From: Rhodococcus sp. BP22
Lineage (GTDB): Bacteria; Actinomycetota; Actinomycetes; Mycobacteriales; Mycobacteriaceae
Length of the DNA: 64,000 nucleotides
Reading direction: 5' to 3'
NCBI RefSeq assembly: GCF_014281965.1
Contig: NZ_JACFTB010000001.1
Location: 806,001-870,000, forward strand
Part shown: positions 44,965-54,375 of the stretch, one piece after another
How positions within the stretch are numbered: position 1 is the stretch's first letter
Layout of the letters: each line of letters starts with the position of its first letter
The notes under the pieces: generated by a model
Seen by the model: the letters and a program-made list of their open reading frames with translations, nothing else
Told to the model about the DNA's origin: nothing
The model's database searches: none
Program-made: the position numbers and the translations under genes

Positions 44965-47094
44965 GTGAATCGTTGGGCCTCGTTCGTCGTCTCCCACAAG
45001 CGATGGGTGCTCTCCATCGCGGTGGTGGTCGTAGCACTGAGCGGCATATGGGGACTCGGCGTCTTCGGCAAGCTCAGCGAGGGCGGCTTCATCGACCCCG
45101 GTAGCGAAGCTGCGGAGGTATCGGAGCTCGTCGCAGGATTGGGGCAGCAAACCCCCGACATCGTCGCCATCTACACCGCGCCCGAAGGCAAGAGCATCGA
45201 CGACATCGCCCCGGACGTCACGGCAGTACTCGACGCCTTCCAGAACAAGTACGCAGTCGAGAACGTCACCTCCTACTGGACTGCCGATACCGGGACTAAA
45301 CAATTCCTGGTCTCGAAAGACCGAACGAAGGCACTCGCGACGGTCACCCTCGGCCCCGACTCCGGCATCACCTTCGCCACGTTCGGAGAGATCCCACCGC
45401 AGCTCGAGGTACCGGGTGTCACCTCCCAGTTCGCCGGTGGGTCCGTGGTCGGGGTCTCCTTCAGCCAAACTCTCCAGAAAGATCTGGTTCGCTCGGAAGC
45501 CATCGCCATCCCCATCACGCTCGTTCTGCTGATCGTGATCTTCGGTGGCGTCGTCGCGGCCGCCGTCCCGGTCTTCGTCGGCATCCTGAGCGTCCTGAGC
45601 GCGTTGGCAATCCTGCGAGCCCTTACCTCGTTCACGGAAGTCAGCTCGTTCTCCATCAACGTCGCATCACTTCTGGGTCTCGGGCTCGCCATCGACTACG
45701 GGCTCTTCATCGTCAGTCGATATCGAGAAGAAATGCGCGACGGTGCAACACCGACCGATGCAGCAATTCGTACAGTTCTGACGGCAGGCCGAACGATCGT
45801 CTTCTCGGGCTTGCTGCTGATCTGCGCCTTTGCCGGCATGCTCGTCTTCCCACAACCAGTGATCAAGTCGCTCGGTTTCGGGGCCATGGCCGCTGTAGCC
45901 AGCGCCGCAATCCTTTCATTGACAGCGGTGCCCGCGTTGCTGGCGATCCTCGGACCACGCATCAATTCTCTGACGTGGAGCAGGACCGCGTCTGATCGAG
46001 GTGAGGCGCGCGCCCAGAAGTTCTGGGGCGGCGTCGTGACCCGGGTGATGCGCAAGCCAGGCATCGTAGCGGCAGTGATCATCGCCGGACTTCTCGTACT
46101 GTCCGCTCCGATACTGAAGGTCGCACTCGGCGAGGTCGACTACACCGCGCTCCCCAAGGACGATCCCGCTCGCGTCGCCGTCGAGACCCTCGGCACCGAG
46201 TTCCAATCTTCGGGTGAGAGCGCAACAGTCGTGCTCCGGGGCCTCGATGGAGCCAAACCCCAGGGTGCTCCGATAGCCGACATCACCCGTCGAGCAGAAT
46301 CCGTCGACGGCATCGCTCGAGTGTCGTTCATCGGATCCACAGACGATATCGTCGCTCTGGAAGCAATCTTCAGTGAACCGAGCGACGGTCGCACCGAAGC
46401 CGATGCAGCCAGTGCCGCGGTGGCAGGGCTGCGCTCGATGACGCCACCGGATGGCACCGAGTTGCTCGTCGGTGGCGCACGGGCACTCGTCGACGACGGC
46501 AATGCGGCGATCGCCGCGTGGCTTCCGGTCATGATTGCGATCATGGTCGTCTCGACGCTCATCTTGCTCTTCCTGGCATTCGGATCGATCGTGTTGCCGA
46601 TCAAGGCAGTCCTCATGGCGGGACTCAGCCTGGGCGCGACGTTCGGAGTGCTCACCTGGGTATTCCAGGAAGGACATGGCGCCGATCTTCTCGGGGTGAC
46701 GCCCGCGCCGCTGGAGGCGACCTTCGTGGTCCTCATCCTGGCAGTGGTCTTCGGCCTGTCGACCGACTACGAAGTGTTCTTGATGTCGCGCATGGTCGAG
46801 GCGCGAGCAGACGGGGCATCGACAGAGGAGGCGGTCGTCATCGGCGCCCAGCGCACCGGAAGGATCGTGACAGCGGCCGCGCTCATCCTCATCATCGTCA
46901 CCGGCGCGTTCACCATCTCCGAATTGTCGATCATGCGGTTCCTGGGGTTCGGCATGATTCTCGCGCTCATCGTCGATGCCACGATCATCCGCATGCTGCT
47001 CGTCCCGTCGCTGGTGAAGTTGATGGGTGAAGCGAACTGGTGGGCTCCGGTGTGGATGAAGAAGGTGCACGAGAAGGTAGGCATCGGTCACTGA
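44965..47094 (+). CDS. MMPL/RND-family transporter
   Basis: A 709-residue inner-membrane protein with two MMPL halves: a single helix, an extracellular domain, then five helices, repeated twice. The proton-relay Asp-Tyr pairs are in GLAIDYGLFIVSRYREE and FGLSTDYEVFLMSRM. It is shorter than the MmpL proteins that export mycobacterial lipids and is nearer the small MmpL/YdfJ-like group, so the cargo (lipid, siderophore or drug) is open. The start is a GTG with GGAGA upstream. It is divergent from dnaE2 and followed, after 72 bases, by a reductase with acyl-chain substrates, which is a hint of a lipid role. Confidence 0.88.
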   Translation: MNRWASFVVSHKRWVLSIAVVVVALSGIWGLGVFGKLSEGGFIDPGSEAAEVSELVAGLGQQTPDIVAIYTAPEGKSIDDIAPDVTAVLDAFQNKYAVENVTSYWTADTGTKQFLVSKDRTKALATVTLGPDSGITFATFGEIPPQLEVPGVTSQFAGGSVVGVSFSQTLQKDLVRSEAIAIPITLVLLIVIFGGVVAAAVPVFVGILSVLSALAILRALTSFTEVSSFSINVASLLGLGLAIDYGLFIVSRYREEMRDGATPTDAAIRTVLTAGRTIVFSGLLLICAFAGMLVFPQPVIKSLGFGAMAAVASAAILSLTAVPALLAILGPRINSLTWSRTASDRGEARAQKFWGGVVTRVMRKPGIVAAVIIAGLLVLSAPILKVALGEVDYTALPKDDPARVAVETLGTEFQSSGESATVVLRGLDGAKPQGAPIADITRRAESVDGIARVSFIGSTDDIVALEAIFSEPSDGRTEADAASAAVAGLRSMTPPDGTELLVGGARALVDDGNAAIAAWLPVMIAIMVVSTLILLFLAFGSIVLPIKAVLMAGLSLGATFGVLTWVFQEGHGADLLGVTPAPLEATFVVLILAVVFGLSTDYEVFLMSRMVEARADGASTEEAVVIGAQRTGRIVTAAALILIIVTGAFTISELSIMRFLGFGMILALIVDATIIRMLLVPSLVKLMGEANWWAPVWMKKVHEKVGIGH

Positions 47095-47140
47095 GCGCCG
47101 CCGCCGGTCACCCTCGTGGGCTCTACCGACCTGGCCCGGC

Positions 47141-47160
47141 AACTTACTTCAGAGTAAGTT
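47141..47160. promoter_or_regulatory. Perfect palindrome at the start of the reductase gene
   Basis: AACTTACTTCAGAGTAAGTT has two perfect 8-base arms around TCAG and ends directly before the GTG at 47161 and six bases before the ATG. It fits a TetR-type operator. It could also act as a short terminator for the MMPL gene, although it is AT-rich and lacks a T-run. Confidence 0.6.
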
Positions 47161-47166
47161 GTGTCC

Positions 47167-49164
47167 ATGTCGAACTACATTGTCACCGGCGGTACGGGTT
47201 TCCTCGGGCAAAATCTGATCCCGCTGTTGCTCGAGCGCGACCCAGCGGCCGACATACACGTATTGGTTCGCCAGAAGTCGATCGGGAAACTCGAACGGCA
47301 GGTCGACATGCTCGCCGACAAGACCCGGATTCACCCGTTGATCGGAGATCTCACCGAACCCGATCTCGGATTGGATGTCATCCCGGACGGCATCGACCAC
47401 ATCGTTCACCTGGGCGCCATCTACGACATGACCGCCGGTGACGAACAAGCATCGACCAACATCGAGGGCACCCGCGCGGTGGTGGCACTGGCCGAGCGGA
47501 CCGGTGCCCGGTTGCACCACATCTCCTCGATCGCCGTTGCCGGAGATTACGCAGGCACGTTCACCGAAGACGACTTCGACAAAGGACAGGGCTTCCCAAC
47601 CCCGTACCACCGCACCAAGTTCCAATCCGAGAAGATCGTGCGCGAATCCTTGGTCGATTGGCGCGTCTATCGACCGTCGGTCGTGCTGGGGCACTCCGAA
47701 ACCGGGGCGATCGACAAGATCGACGGCCCATACTTCTTCTTCCCCCTTTTCGCCGCGTTGGCCACACTGCCTACTGCGCTTCCCATCACGGTTCCGAAGA
47801 TCGGGGCCACCAATCTGGTGCCGGTCGATTACGTCGCCGCTGCGATCGTGGAATTGATCCACCGAGGCGAGGACGATCAGCGAGTCTTCCACCTGGTCAA
47901 TACGCAAGCGCAGTCGATGCACGAGGTGTATCGCGCATTCTCCGAGGCCGCGGGTTCGAAAGCGAGGGTCATCGACATTCCCGGGGCCGTTGCTGCCGCC
48001 GTCGTAGCACCCAAGACCAACATCGTCCGCACCGGCCGCAACACTCTCCTGGACAGATTCGGCATACCGCCGGTAGTGCTCGAACATCTCACCTTGCCGA
48101 CGACCTTCGACTCGGCAGCGACCCAGAAAGCACTGTCTGGCAGCGGAATCACCCCACCACCGCTGGCGACCTACGCAGACCGCCTGTGGCAGCACTGGCG
48201 GGCGCACCTGGACCCGAACCGCGCACGGCGCGACGATCCTCGCGGCCCGCTCTTCGGAAGACACGTCATCATCACCGGCGGATCCTCCGGCATCGGAAAG
48301 GCCAGTGCCGAAGCTGCAGCACGTAAAGGTGCGACCGTCATTCTGCTTGCCCGCGGTACCGAACAACTCGACTCCGTCGTGGCGAACATTCGCGCTCGAG
48401 GTGGTGATGCCTTCGGATACACCTGCGACATCACGGACACCGAGTCGGTCGAGCAGACCGTGAAAACTATTCTGAGCGAACATGATCACGTGGACATGCT
48501 GGTCAACAACGCCGGCCGGTCCATCCGTCGATCGTTGTACCGCTCCACCGATCGACTGCACGACTTCGAGCGCACCATGGCTGTCAACTACTTCGGCGCT
48601 GTTCGCCTCGTCCTGGCACTGCTTCCGCACATGCGTGAACGTCGCTTCGGTCACATCGTCAACGTCAGCAGCGCAGCAGTGCTCGCTCACGCTCCTCGAT
48701 TCTCCGGTTATGTAGCCAGCAAGGCCGCACTCGACGGTTTCGCCGACGTCGCCGCAGCCGAGACGCTTTCCGACGGAATAACATTCACCACGATCCACAT
48801 GCCGCTGGTGGCCACCCCGATGATCACCCCGACAGGTCCCAGCAATGCCGGCCCGGTGGTATCACCGGAGAAAGCCGCAGCGATGGTGATCCGGGCGCTC
48901 ATCAGGAAGCCGAAGCGCATCGACACCCCACTGGGCACTCTCGGTCAGGTCGGCAGCATCTTCACCCCGAAAATCAAGGACCGCACGATGCATCAGTTCT
49001 ATCGTCGCTTCCCGGATTCCGCTGCGTCCAAAGGCGAGGTTGCACCTGCACAGCATTCGCTCGTACAGCCGACGTCGCCACCACACGACCCGTCGCGTCC
49101 GGGAGCACGAGTTGCCAAGTTGGCGCGTCGAATCAGCCGGTTGGTGCCGGGTATCTACTGGTGA
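47167..49164 (+). CDS. acrA1: Two-domain SDR fusion, fatty acyl-CoA reductase-like (AcrA1/FcrA1 type)
   Basis: The 665-residue protein joins two short-chain dehydrogenase modules. The first (about 1-340) is an extended SDR with GGTGFLGQ at the N-terminus and Y-H-R-T-K as the active-site YxxxK. The second (about 355-600) is a classical SDR with GGSSGIGKA, NNAG, NVSSAA and Y-V-A-S-K. This is the layout of M. tuberculosis Rv3391 (fatty acyl-CoA reductase), and the position just before imuB also matches. It likely reduces long-chain acyl-CoA to aldehyde or alcohol. ATG 47167 (MSNYIVTGG) is preferred to GTG 47161. Overlaps the next convergent gene by ten bases. Confidence 0.85.
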   Translation: MSNYIVTGGTGFLGQNLIPLLLERDPAADIHVLVRQKSIGKLERQVDMLADKTRIHPLIGDLTEPDLGLDVIPDGIDHIVHLGAIYDMTAGDEQASTNIEGTRAVVALAERTGARLHHISSIAVAGDYAGTFTEDDFDKGQGFPTPYHRTKFQSEKIVRESLVDWRVYRPSVVLGHSETGAIDKIDGPYFFFPLFAALATLPTALPITVPKIGATNLVPVDYVAAAIVELIHRGEDDQRVFHLVNTQAQSMHEVYRAFSEAAGSKARVIDIPGAVAAAVVAPKTNIVRTGRNTLLDRFGIPPVVLEHLTLPTTFDSAATQKALSGSGITPPPLATYADRLWQHWRAHLDPNRARRDDPRGPLFGRHVIITGGSSGIGKASAEAAARKGATVILLARGTEQLDSVVANIRARGGDAFGYTCDITDTESVEQTVKTILSEHDHVDMLVNNAGRSIRRSLYRSTDRLHDFERTMAVNYFGAVRLVLALLPHMRERRFGHIVNVSSAAVLAHAPRFSGYVASKAALDGFADVAAAETLSDGITFTTIHMPLVATPMITPTGPSNAGPVVSPEKAAAMVIRALIRKPKRIDTPLGTLGQVGSIFTPKIKDRTMHQFYRRFPDSAASKGEVAPAQHSLVQPTSPPHDPSRPGARVAKLARRISRLVPGIYW

Positions 49165-49676
49165 CGCCCGGCTTTACCCACACCTGAGATTGCTCGACCG
49201 AACCCTCCGGCGAGGTACGCGAGAGTTCCCAGTGCGAGCACCCACTTGGTAACGCTGACTGCCGTCGTGACTCGAACCACCGAATCGGTGATCTGTTCGC
49301 GATGATCGAGCAGATACAGACCCGCGATGTTCTCGACGTAGTCACCCGCCGCGGACAGAATCGGAGCTACGGCCAGCACTTTCGCCGTGGTGGGTGTCAG
49401 GTCGGTGAGTTCGCCCAGACGCGAAGCCCCGGCACGCAAAGCCATCGCGTAGATCGCCGGATGGACGAAATCAGGATAGTAGTGACTCCGAAATCGAGCG
49501 GTGGCGGCTGCGTCCATGCTGTCCAGGACCTGCCGGTATCGGAGTGCCGACCAGGATGTCTGAATCTGTAGGACCCGAGGGCCTTCCGGCCCCAACAGAC
49601 GCACGATATTGGCTTGAGAGACAACGAACATCATCGTCCAAGCGATGAGTGGACGATCCTGCGCCGAAAGTGCCAT
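49155..49676 (-). CDS. Hypothetical membrane protein
   Basis: A 173-residue protein I do not recognise. It has about three to four hydrophobic segments (around LIAWTMMFVVSQANIVRLLG, KVLAVAPILSAAGDYVENIAGLYLL and VTKWVLALGTLAYLAGGFG). A conserved-looking soluble loop with FRSHYYPDFVHPAIYAMAL and Asp/Glu-Asn pairs lies between the first two. The layout recalls small polytopic proteins with an unknown role. It converges on the reductase gene with a ten-base overlap and lies 23 bases from the end of the alpha/beta hydrolase gene, on the same strand. Confidence 0.65.
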   Translation of the reverse strand: MALSAQDRPLIAWTMMFVVSQANIVRLLGPEGPRVLQIQTSWSALRYRQVLDSMDAAATARFRSHYYPDFVHPAIYAMALRAGASRLGELTDLTPTTAKVLAVAPILSAAGDYVENIAGLYLLDHREQITDSVVRVTTAVSVTKWVLALGTLAYLAGGFGRAISGVGKAGRHQ

Positions 49677-49699
49677 CTGCAGATACTAGAGCGCGAGAA

Positions 49700-50458
49700 T
49701 CAGACTCGATCACGCATCAGGAATGGGAGCACGACGCTCTCGAATGCTTTGTAGTCGTCACGATGGATACTGTGACCGGTCTCGAATGCAACGACCTGAC
49801 ACGAGCGGATCTCACCGGTGAGCATGGCGAGTCTTCCGGCATCGACCATCCCGCCCGGGCCGCCGCGAAGGACGAGTGTCGAGGCAGTGATGTCCGGCAG
49901 CCGGGACCACCACTGAGCGTTGGGCCGGCGAAACTGCGCCAGAGCAGGTTTGGTCATCGAACGATCGAATGCGAAGGCAGCGCGGGGATGCCTGATGATG
50001 CTCGAGCCTGCGTGCCAGAGTTCGGTGATGGTGGGAAGGCGGCCGGTGAGCGACGGTGGCGCATCTCCCGGCCGAATCGGAATAGGCATTTCCTCGACAA
50101 CGAGGGACCGAACCGATGCGGGACGCTCCTGCGCCACCACCGACACTGCGTATGCGCCCAATGAATGCCCGACCAGATCTACCTGTGCCAGTCCGAGATG
50201 GTCGAGCACAGCCGACACATCGCCGCCGAAAGCGTCGAACGAGTAGTCGTCGGCGTGTGCACTGCGTCCGTGTCCACGCAGATCGACCGTGACTACCCGA
50301 CGACCCGAATCGGTAAGTGCGTCGGCGAAACGGTCCCAGGTGCTGCTGTCACCGCCCATGCCGTGCACCAACACGGTAGGAACAGGATCGGCTCCACCGA
50401 AATCTCGGTAGGCGATGTCGACGCCGGCCACATCGAGTAATTCCACGTCGATACTCAC
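49700..50458 (-). CDS. Alpha/beta hydrolase
   Basis: A 252-residue hydrolase. It carries the oxyanion segment HGMGGD near residue 33, the nucleophile elbow GHSLG, and C-terminal FETGHSIHRDD with the catalytic His. A segment of about 50 residues with MPIPIRPGDAPP and RHPRAAFAFDRS forms the lid. The substrate is unknown. I chose GTG 50458 (MSIDVELLDVAG) because upstream residues do not fit the fold; it lies 31 bases after imuB on the same strand and so may be expressed from the SOS-controlled imuA'-imuB transcript. Confidence 0.85.
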   Translation of the reverse strand: MSIDVELLDVAGVDIAYRDFGGADPVPTVLVHGMGGDSSTWDRFADALTDSGRRVVTVDLRGHGRSAHADDYSFDAFGGDVSAVLDHLGLAQVDLVGHSLGAYAVSVVAQERPASVRSLVVEEMPIPIRPGDAPPSLTGRLPTITELWHAGSSIIRHPRAAFAFDRSMTKPALAQFRRPNAQWWSRLPDITASTLVLRGGPGGMVDAGRLAMLTGEIRSCQVVAFETGHSIHRDDYKAFESVVLPFLMRDRV

Positions 50459-50489
50459 AGTCCCGAGAGTAGCCGCGCTCTCTTCCACC

Positions 50490-52043
50490 TCATTCGTAGA
50501 TGCCTTCGACTCGCCAAACACTTCTCTCGTACACCAACAGCAGAGCGCGGTTCTCCTCGAGAAGCACCTGCACACGCGCACCGAGACCACCCACGACCGG
50601 ATCCCACCAACGCTCGTCGAGTGACCACGGGCCGGCCCATCCGTGCAGGGTCCACTTCTTGCTACCCCACCGAAGCCCCACGGGTGCCGTGTCGAAACCA
50701 CCTCGATCGGTGACGTGTACACCGTTGCCACCTTCGTCTTCCAGAGCGACCTCCGGGCGTGTCTGCATCACTGCCGCAGGAGCCGGATGTGGCAACCGAC
50801 CCGGCCACGGGGCAGTGGGGTCCAGCAGCGGAACCAGCTCATCACCGAGTGAACGAAGCGTCACTCGCTCCACCGGCCCACGTCCCCCGCTGAGTACCCC
50901 GACCTTGACCGCATCACCACCGAGGAGACCTTGCACTCGTACCAGCGCCCGCCGAGCACGCTCGTCCTCGTCACCGACACTTCCCCACAAGCCCAGCTGC
51001 AGCTCACCTGCCGCAACGACCTCTACCGGTTCGAGCCTCAGAAGAATGATTCCTGCCGTCGGCCGACTCTCGCTGCGCCCGGTGAGCCATCCGTCCAATT
51101 GCCACCGCACTCGATCTGCTGTTCCCTCCGGAGTCAGCGGCTCGGCGCACCGCCAGATACGTGAGAGATTCTCACCGTTTCCGGTGGAAGCATGAACGAG
51201 GAGGCGGGTGCAGGCCACGGCCGCCGCGGCAAGCGTGCGGTGCAGCTTCTCGGCCATACCTCGGCCGGCGAACGCAGCGGCGTCGACGCGATCGATGGGC
51301 GGGTCGCAACGGTGTTCCACGTTCAGATCGGGTGGCAGCGCACGCGCCGACGGTGGACGCTCCGGCTCACCTCGCGCACTGCGGTGAGCGAAAACCGCAT
51401 CGGACCCGAACCGGGATGCCACCTCCCCTGGCATGAGCGCCGCGAAATCGCCGATAGTTCGTAAACCCAAGCGACGCAACAGGTCTATCAGCTCTCCACG
51501 GTCCGCGGCGGCAAGACTCGGCTCCGCTGCCAGCTCGGCAACCGGGAGTGGAGAGAGAAAACGCGCAGCACCGCCCCGCGGGACGACTGCCGCATGACGA
51601 GCTGCAATGACGGCCGTCGTCAACTCGTCGGCGATTCCGATCTGGCATTCCACCCCTGCACCCGAAGCCTGATCGATCAATCTTTCGGCAGCCTTGTGCT
51701 CCGACCCGAAGTATCGACTCACCCCACGCGCACTCAGAATCAACAACCCTGGACGCAACACCTCCACACCTGGCGCGACAGCATCGATGGCCGCTGCGAC
51801 CGGCTCGAACAAGCGCCCATCCCTATCCGAATCTGCCGTCGCCACATACACATCCGGACATCGTGCCTGTGCTTCACGGCGACGTAAGCCTCGGCGGACC
51901 CCTGCCGCTCGCGCCGGTGCCGAGCATGCAATCACTCGATTGGCCGAGGTGACCACCACAGGATGAGTCGCAGGCAGATCGGCCACCGCTGCAGCTGCGA
52001 CAGCAGGCCAGTCCGGACACCACAGCGCTACGACGCGGCTCAT
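50490..52043 (-). CDS. imuB: Y-family polymerase-like mutasome protein ImuB
   Basis: The 517-residue protein has a Y-family polymerase fold, but the catalytic motif that should read D-x-D-x-F-F near the N-terminus is [11 protein letters not shown]. It therefore lacks the acidic residues, as known for ImuB, which acts as an adaptor. It ties DnaE2 to the beta clamp and to ImuA' at stalled forks. The start is [13 protein letters not shown] at 52043, overlapping the imuA' stop (ATGA). A longer frame from 52148 is a shadow within imuA'. In M. tuberculosis this is Rv3394c. Confidence 0.94.
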   Translation of the reverse strand: MSRVVALWCPDWPAVAAAAVADLPATHPVVVTSANRVIACSAPARAAGVRRGLRRREAQARCPDVYVATADSDRDGRLFEPVAAAIDAVAPGVEVLRPGLLILSARGVSRYFGSEHKAAERLIDQASGAGVECQIGIADELTTAVIAARHAAVVPRGGAARFLSPLPVAELAAEPSLAAADRGELIDLLRRLGLRTIGDFAALMPGEVASRFGSDAVFAHRSARGEPERPPSARALPPDLNVEHRCDPPIDRVDAAAFAGRGMAEKLHRTLAAAAVACTRLLVHASTGNGENLSRIWRCAEPLTPEGTADRVRWQLDGWLTGRSESRPTAGIILLRLEPVEVVAAGELQLGLWGSVGDEDERARRALVRVQGLLGGDAVKVGVLSGGRGPVERVTLRSLGDELVPLLDPTAPWPGRLPHPAPAAVMQTRPEVALEDEGGNGVHVTDRGGFDTAPVGLRWGSKKWTLHGWAGPWSLDERWWDPVVGGLGARVQVLLEENRALLLVYERSVWRVEGIYE

Positions 52044-52933
52044 GCCAGGACCGCAAGATCCGTCTCGGCACTTACGTTGCCTGTCGTACTGTCGACCTCT
52101 GCGACCGACCATTCGATACGGCCGCGCTCGAGGCGAAGATCGAAGCACGTACTACGCGGCCGCATCGCTTTGCCCTGCGCACGTACCTCCAACTGCAGAT
52201 TCCGTAAACGCCCACGCCCCGAGCGAACTCCGGTGCCGAATCCGTTGTAGCTGCGCACCTCCGCATCCAGACGTAACTCCACGCCGTCCCAGTGGCCGTC
52301 GGTAACCAGAAGCGTCGCCCCTTTGCTGCGTGCCCGTGCGACAACCGCACGCGCACGCGAGGGAGGCACCGAACGACCGCCGAGACCGAGCACGACGAGG
52401 TCGAGCCCGTCCAACAGAATTGCCGCTACCTCGACCGGGTCCTCCCCCGGATCGGGTACGACGGCCAATCTCCGCAGTTCTGCGCCCATCTCGACAGCAG
52501 CGAGCAAACCGAACCGCGGTTGTCCCACCACTGCGACATGCCCACCCGACGCGGTGACCGCAGCCACCATGCCGAGCAGCAGCGAACCTGCACCCGATAC
52601 CGCGGCGACGGACCCGCGAGCCAAACCGCCGTACGGGAGCATGGTTGCCAGTGCAGGAGGGACCGCCAGTACCGCTTTGCTTTGCACAGGGTCAACCGCC
52701 CGCGGGACAGATGATGCCGGCTCGACGCGGGGCCGGATGACGGGTTCGATAGGTTGCCGGACGGAGCGGGTCTCACCACGTGCCGGAACCGATGCCATGC
52801 GTCGCCTCAGATGCTCGACGCGTTCGGACAACGTCATCTCCGACAGGGACGCTTCGGACTGGGACACCTCGAACGAGGAGTCGGTAGCACTCGAGTCAGT
52901 AGCACTCATGGAAGCACCGGTAGAAAAAGTCAT
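52040..52933 (-). CDS. imuA': Mutasome accessory protein ImuA' (RecA-like fold)
   Basis: The 297-residue protein has a disordered, Ser/Thr-rich N-terminus (about 1-45) and then a RecA/SulA-like domain with [29 protein letters not shown] and [26 protein letters not shown]. It is the actinobacterial ImuA' that acts with ImuB and DnaE2 in SOS mutagenesis. The Walker-type loop is degenerate (SGAGSLLLG). The ATG at 52933 has GGGGAG seven bases upstream; M9 is an alternative. A LexA box lies 73 bases upstream. It matches M. tuberculosis Rv3395c in place and orientation, next to guaA there. Confidence 0.9.
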   Translation of the reverse strand: MTFSTGASMSATDSSATDSSFEVSQSEASLSEMTLSERVEHLRRRMASVPARGETRSVRQPIEPVIRPRVEPASSVPRAVDPVQSKAVLAVPPALATMLPYGGLARGSVAAVSGAGSLLLGMVAAVTASGGHVAVVGQPRFGLLAAVEMGAELRRLAVVPDPGEDPVEVAAILLDGLDLVVLGLGGRSVPPSRARAVVARARSKGATLLVTDGHWDGVELRLDAEVRSYNGFGTGVRSGRGRLRNLQLEVRAQGKAMRPRSTCFDLRLERGRIEWSVAEVDSTTGNVSAETDLAVLA

Positions 52934-53005
52934 GCGTACTCCCCGAAAATTGGCGAAAAAAGTACACTCGAACCAGCTCTCGGGGCAGCGGGGAAGTCTT
53001 ACCCT

Positions 53006-53021
53006 TCGAACACATTTTCGA
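53006..53021 (-). promoter_or_regulatory. LexA (SOS) box upstream of imuA'-imuB
   Basis: TCGAACACATTTTCGA matches TCGAAC-N4-GTTCGA at 11 of 12 fixed positions. It lies 73 bases before the imuA' ATG. Together with the dnaE2 box it indicates joint induction of the whole mutasome. Confidence 0.85.
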
Positions 53022-53099
53022 ATTCCTATCCAGTAAAGCCGCTGCGACGATCCACGTCAAGACGGATACGAAAGCCCAGGTGGAGGGCTCGCCAACGAA

Positions 53100-53121
53100 C
53101 TGCCGACAGCACTGTCGGCAG
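53100..53121. promoter_or_regulatory. Perfect palindrome upstream of the Ser/Thr kinase gene
   Basis: CTGCCGACAG-CA-CTGTCGGCAG has 10-base arms with a 2-base centre and lies 24 bases before the kinase GTG. The tiny centre argues against a hairpin and for a dimeric repressor site. The regulator is unknown. Confidence 0.6.
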
Positions 53122-53144
53122 GGACGTCGATAGTCAACTAACCT

Positions 53145-54368
53145 GTGATCGTGACCGAGAAGCAGCGCACCGTCAGGGTCGTCGGACCCGACTTCCTACT
53201 CGCAGGCAGGTACCGACTCGCGTACAAGCTGGGTGGGGGCGGAATGGGCGCGGTCTGGCTCGCTCAGGACACGCTGCTCGACCGGAAAGTGGCCGTCAAA
53301 CAGGTCACGTCCACTGTCCGCCTCAGTGAGCGCGCTGCACGCGAAGTGCGCAATCGAGCCATGCGTGAAGGCAGAATCGCAGCGCGGCTGTCGAGCCTGC
53401 ACGCCATTTCCATGCACGACGTCGCGATCGAAGACGGCGAGCCCTGGCTCGTGATGGAATACATGCCGTCGAGGAGCCTCGCGCAGGCACTCAACACCGC
53501 CGAAACACTGCCACCGTACGAAGTTGCGCAGATCGGCGCTCAGGTCGCCGACGCACTCACCGAAGCACACGAGGCCGGTATCGTCCATCGCGACATCAAA
53601 CCGGGCAACATCCTGATCGCCGACCGTGGACGCACCCTCGGTATCGTCAAGATCAGCGACTTCGGCATCTCGCGCGCCAAAGGTGATGTCGAAGAGTCGG
53701 ATTCGAGTGTCATCACCGGAACTCCGGCCTATTTCGCTCCAGAAGTGGCCCGGGGACAGGATCCCACCGAAGCAAGTGACGTCTTCTCTCTCGGGGCGAC
53801 GCTCTATACCGCGATCGAAGGCAAGCCGCCGTTCGACATCGACCAGGACTCCATTGCGCTGCTGCATCGCGTGGCCAAGGGACAGATAATTCCACCCACT
53901 CGATGTGGTGACCTGACCGAGCCATTGCTGCATATGCTCGAACCCGATCCTGCTCGCAGACCGACCATGGCTCAGGCACGCGACGAGATCATTCGACATG
54001 CGATCAGCGGCCGGGCAAACATCGCCGGGTTACGCGGAGTCCCGGTAACCTCGGCCAGCGGGGTCGTTCCGGCCTGGGCTCATCGCTCCACCCCGGTATC
54101 GGAATCGCGGCGCCCTTCGCGAGAATTCGGAAACACCATTGCCGGCCTGCCTGCCGTTCGTTTCAGCGAACAAACCGATGGTCAGACACCGGCGCCGTAC
54201 GCTCCACCACCATTCGATCCGCCGCGGAAGAAGAACCCACTCGAGGTGGTACTCGATCGCATCGACGACATAGTCGACGACCGGATCGACGTCCCGCCTG
54301 AGGCAGTCCTTGCTGCGTTGATCATCACCGTGGGACTCGTGATCGTGCTGATCATCGCCCTACTCTGA
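53145..54368 (+). CDS. Tail-anchored Ser/Thr protein kinase (PknB/Hanks type)
   Basis: A 407-residue kinase. The glycine loop GGGGMG is at 30-35, with catalytic K52 (VAVKQV), HRD 148-150, DFG 172-174 and the activation segment GTPAYFAPEV. After the kinase domain (to about 285) comes a Pro/Arg-rich juxtamembrane linker of about 95 residues. One membrane helix at about 384-406 ends the protein. No extracellular sensor domain follows, unlike PknB or PknA, so it senses by other means or is activated by dimerisation. The start is GTG 53145; GTG 53151 is possible. It is convergent with the PspC two-component genes, 7 bases apart. Confidence 0.93.
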   Translation: MIVTEKQRTVRVVGPDFLLAGRYRLAYKLGGGGMGAVWLAQDTLLDRKVAVKQVTSTVRLSERAAREVRNRAMREGRIAARLSSLHAISMHDVAIEDGEPWLVMEYMPSRSLAQALNTAETLPPYEVAQIGAQVADALTEAHEAGIVHRDIKPGNILIADRGRTLGIVKISDFGISRAKGDVEESDSSVITGTPAYFAPEVARGQDPTEASDVFSLGATLYTAIEGKPPFDIDQDSIALLHRVAKGQIIPPTRCGDLTEPLLHMLEPDPARRPTMAQARDEIIRHAISGRANIAGLRGVPVTSASGVVPAWAHRSTPVSESRRPSREFGNTIAGLPAVRFSEQTDGQTPAPYAPPPFDPPRKKNPLEVVLDRIDDIVDDRIDVPPEAVLAALIITVGLVIVLIIALL

Positions 54369-54375
54369 AAAACAA

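Noticed and set aside
45916..47142. A 408-codon minus-strand frame rich in His/Asp/Arg opposite the MMPL gene
   Set aside because: Composition is that of an antisense reading of a membrane protein; no start site or domain.
47149..48798. A 549-codon minus-strand frame opposite the SDR fusion gene
   Set aside because: Antisense shadow of a well-supported gene with both SDR motifs intact; translated sequence has no recognisable fold.
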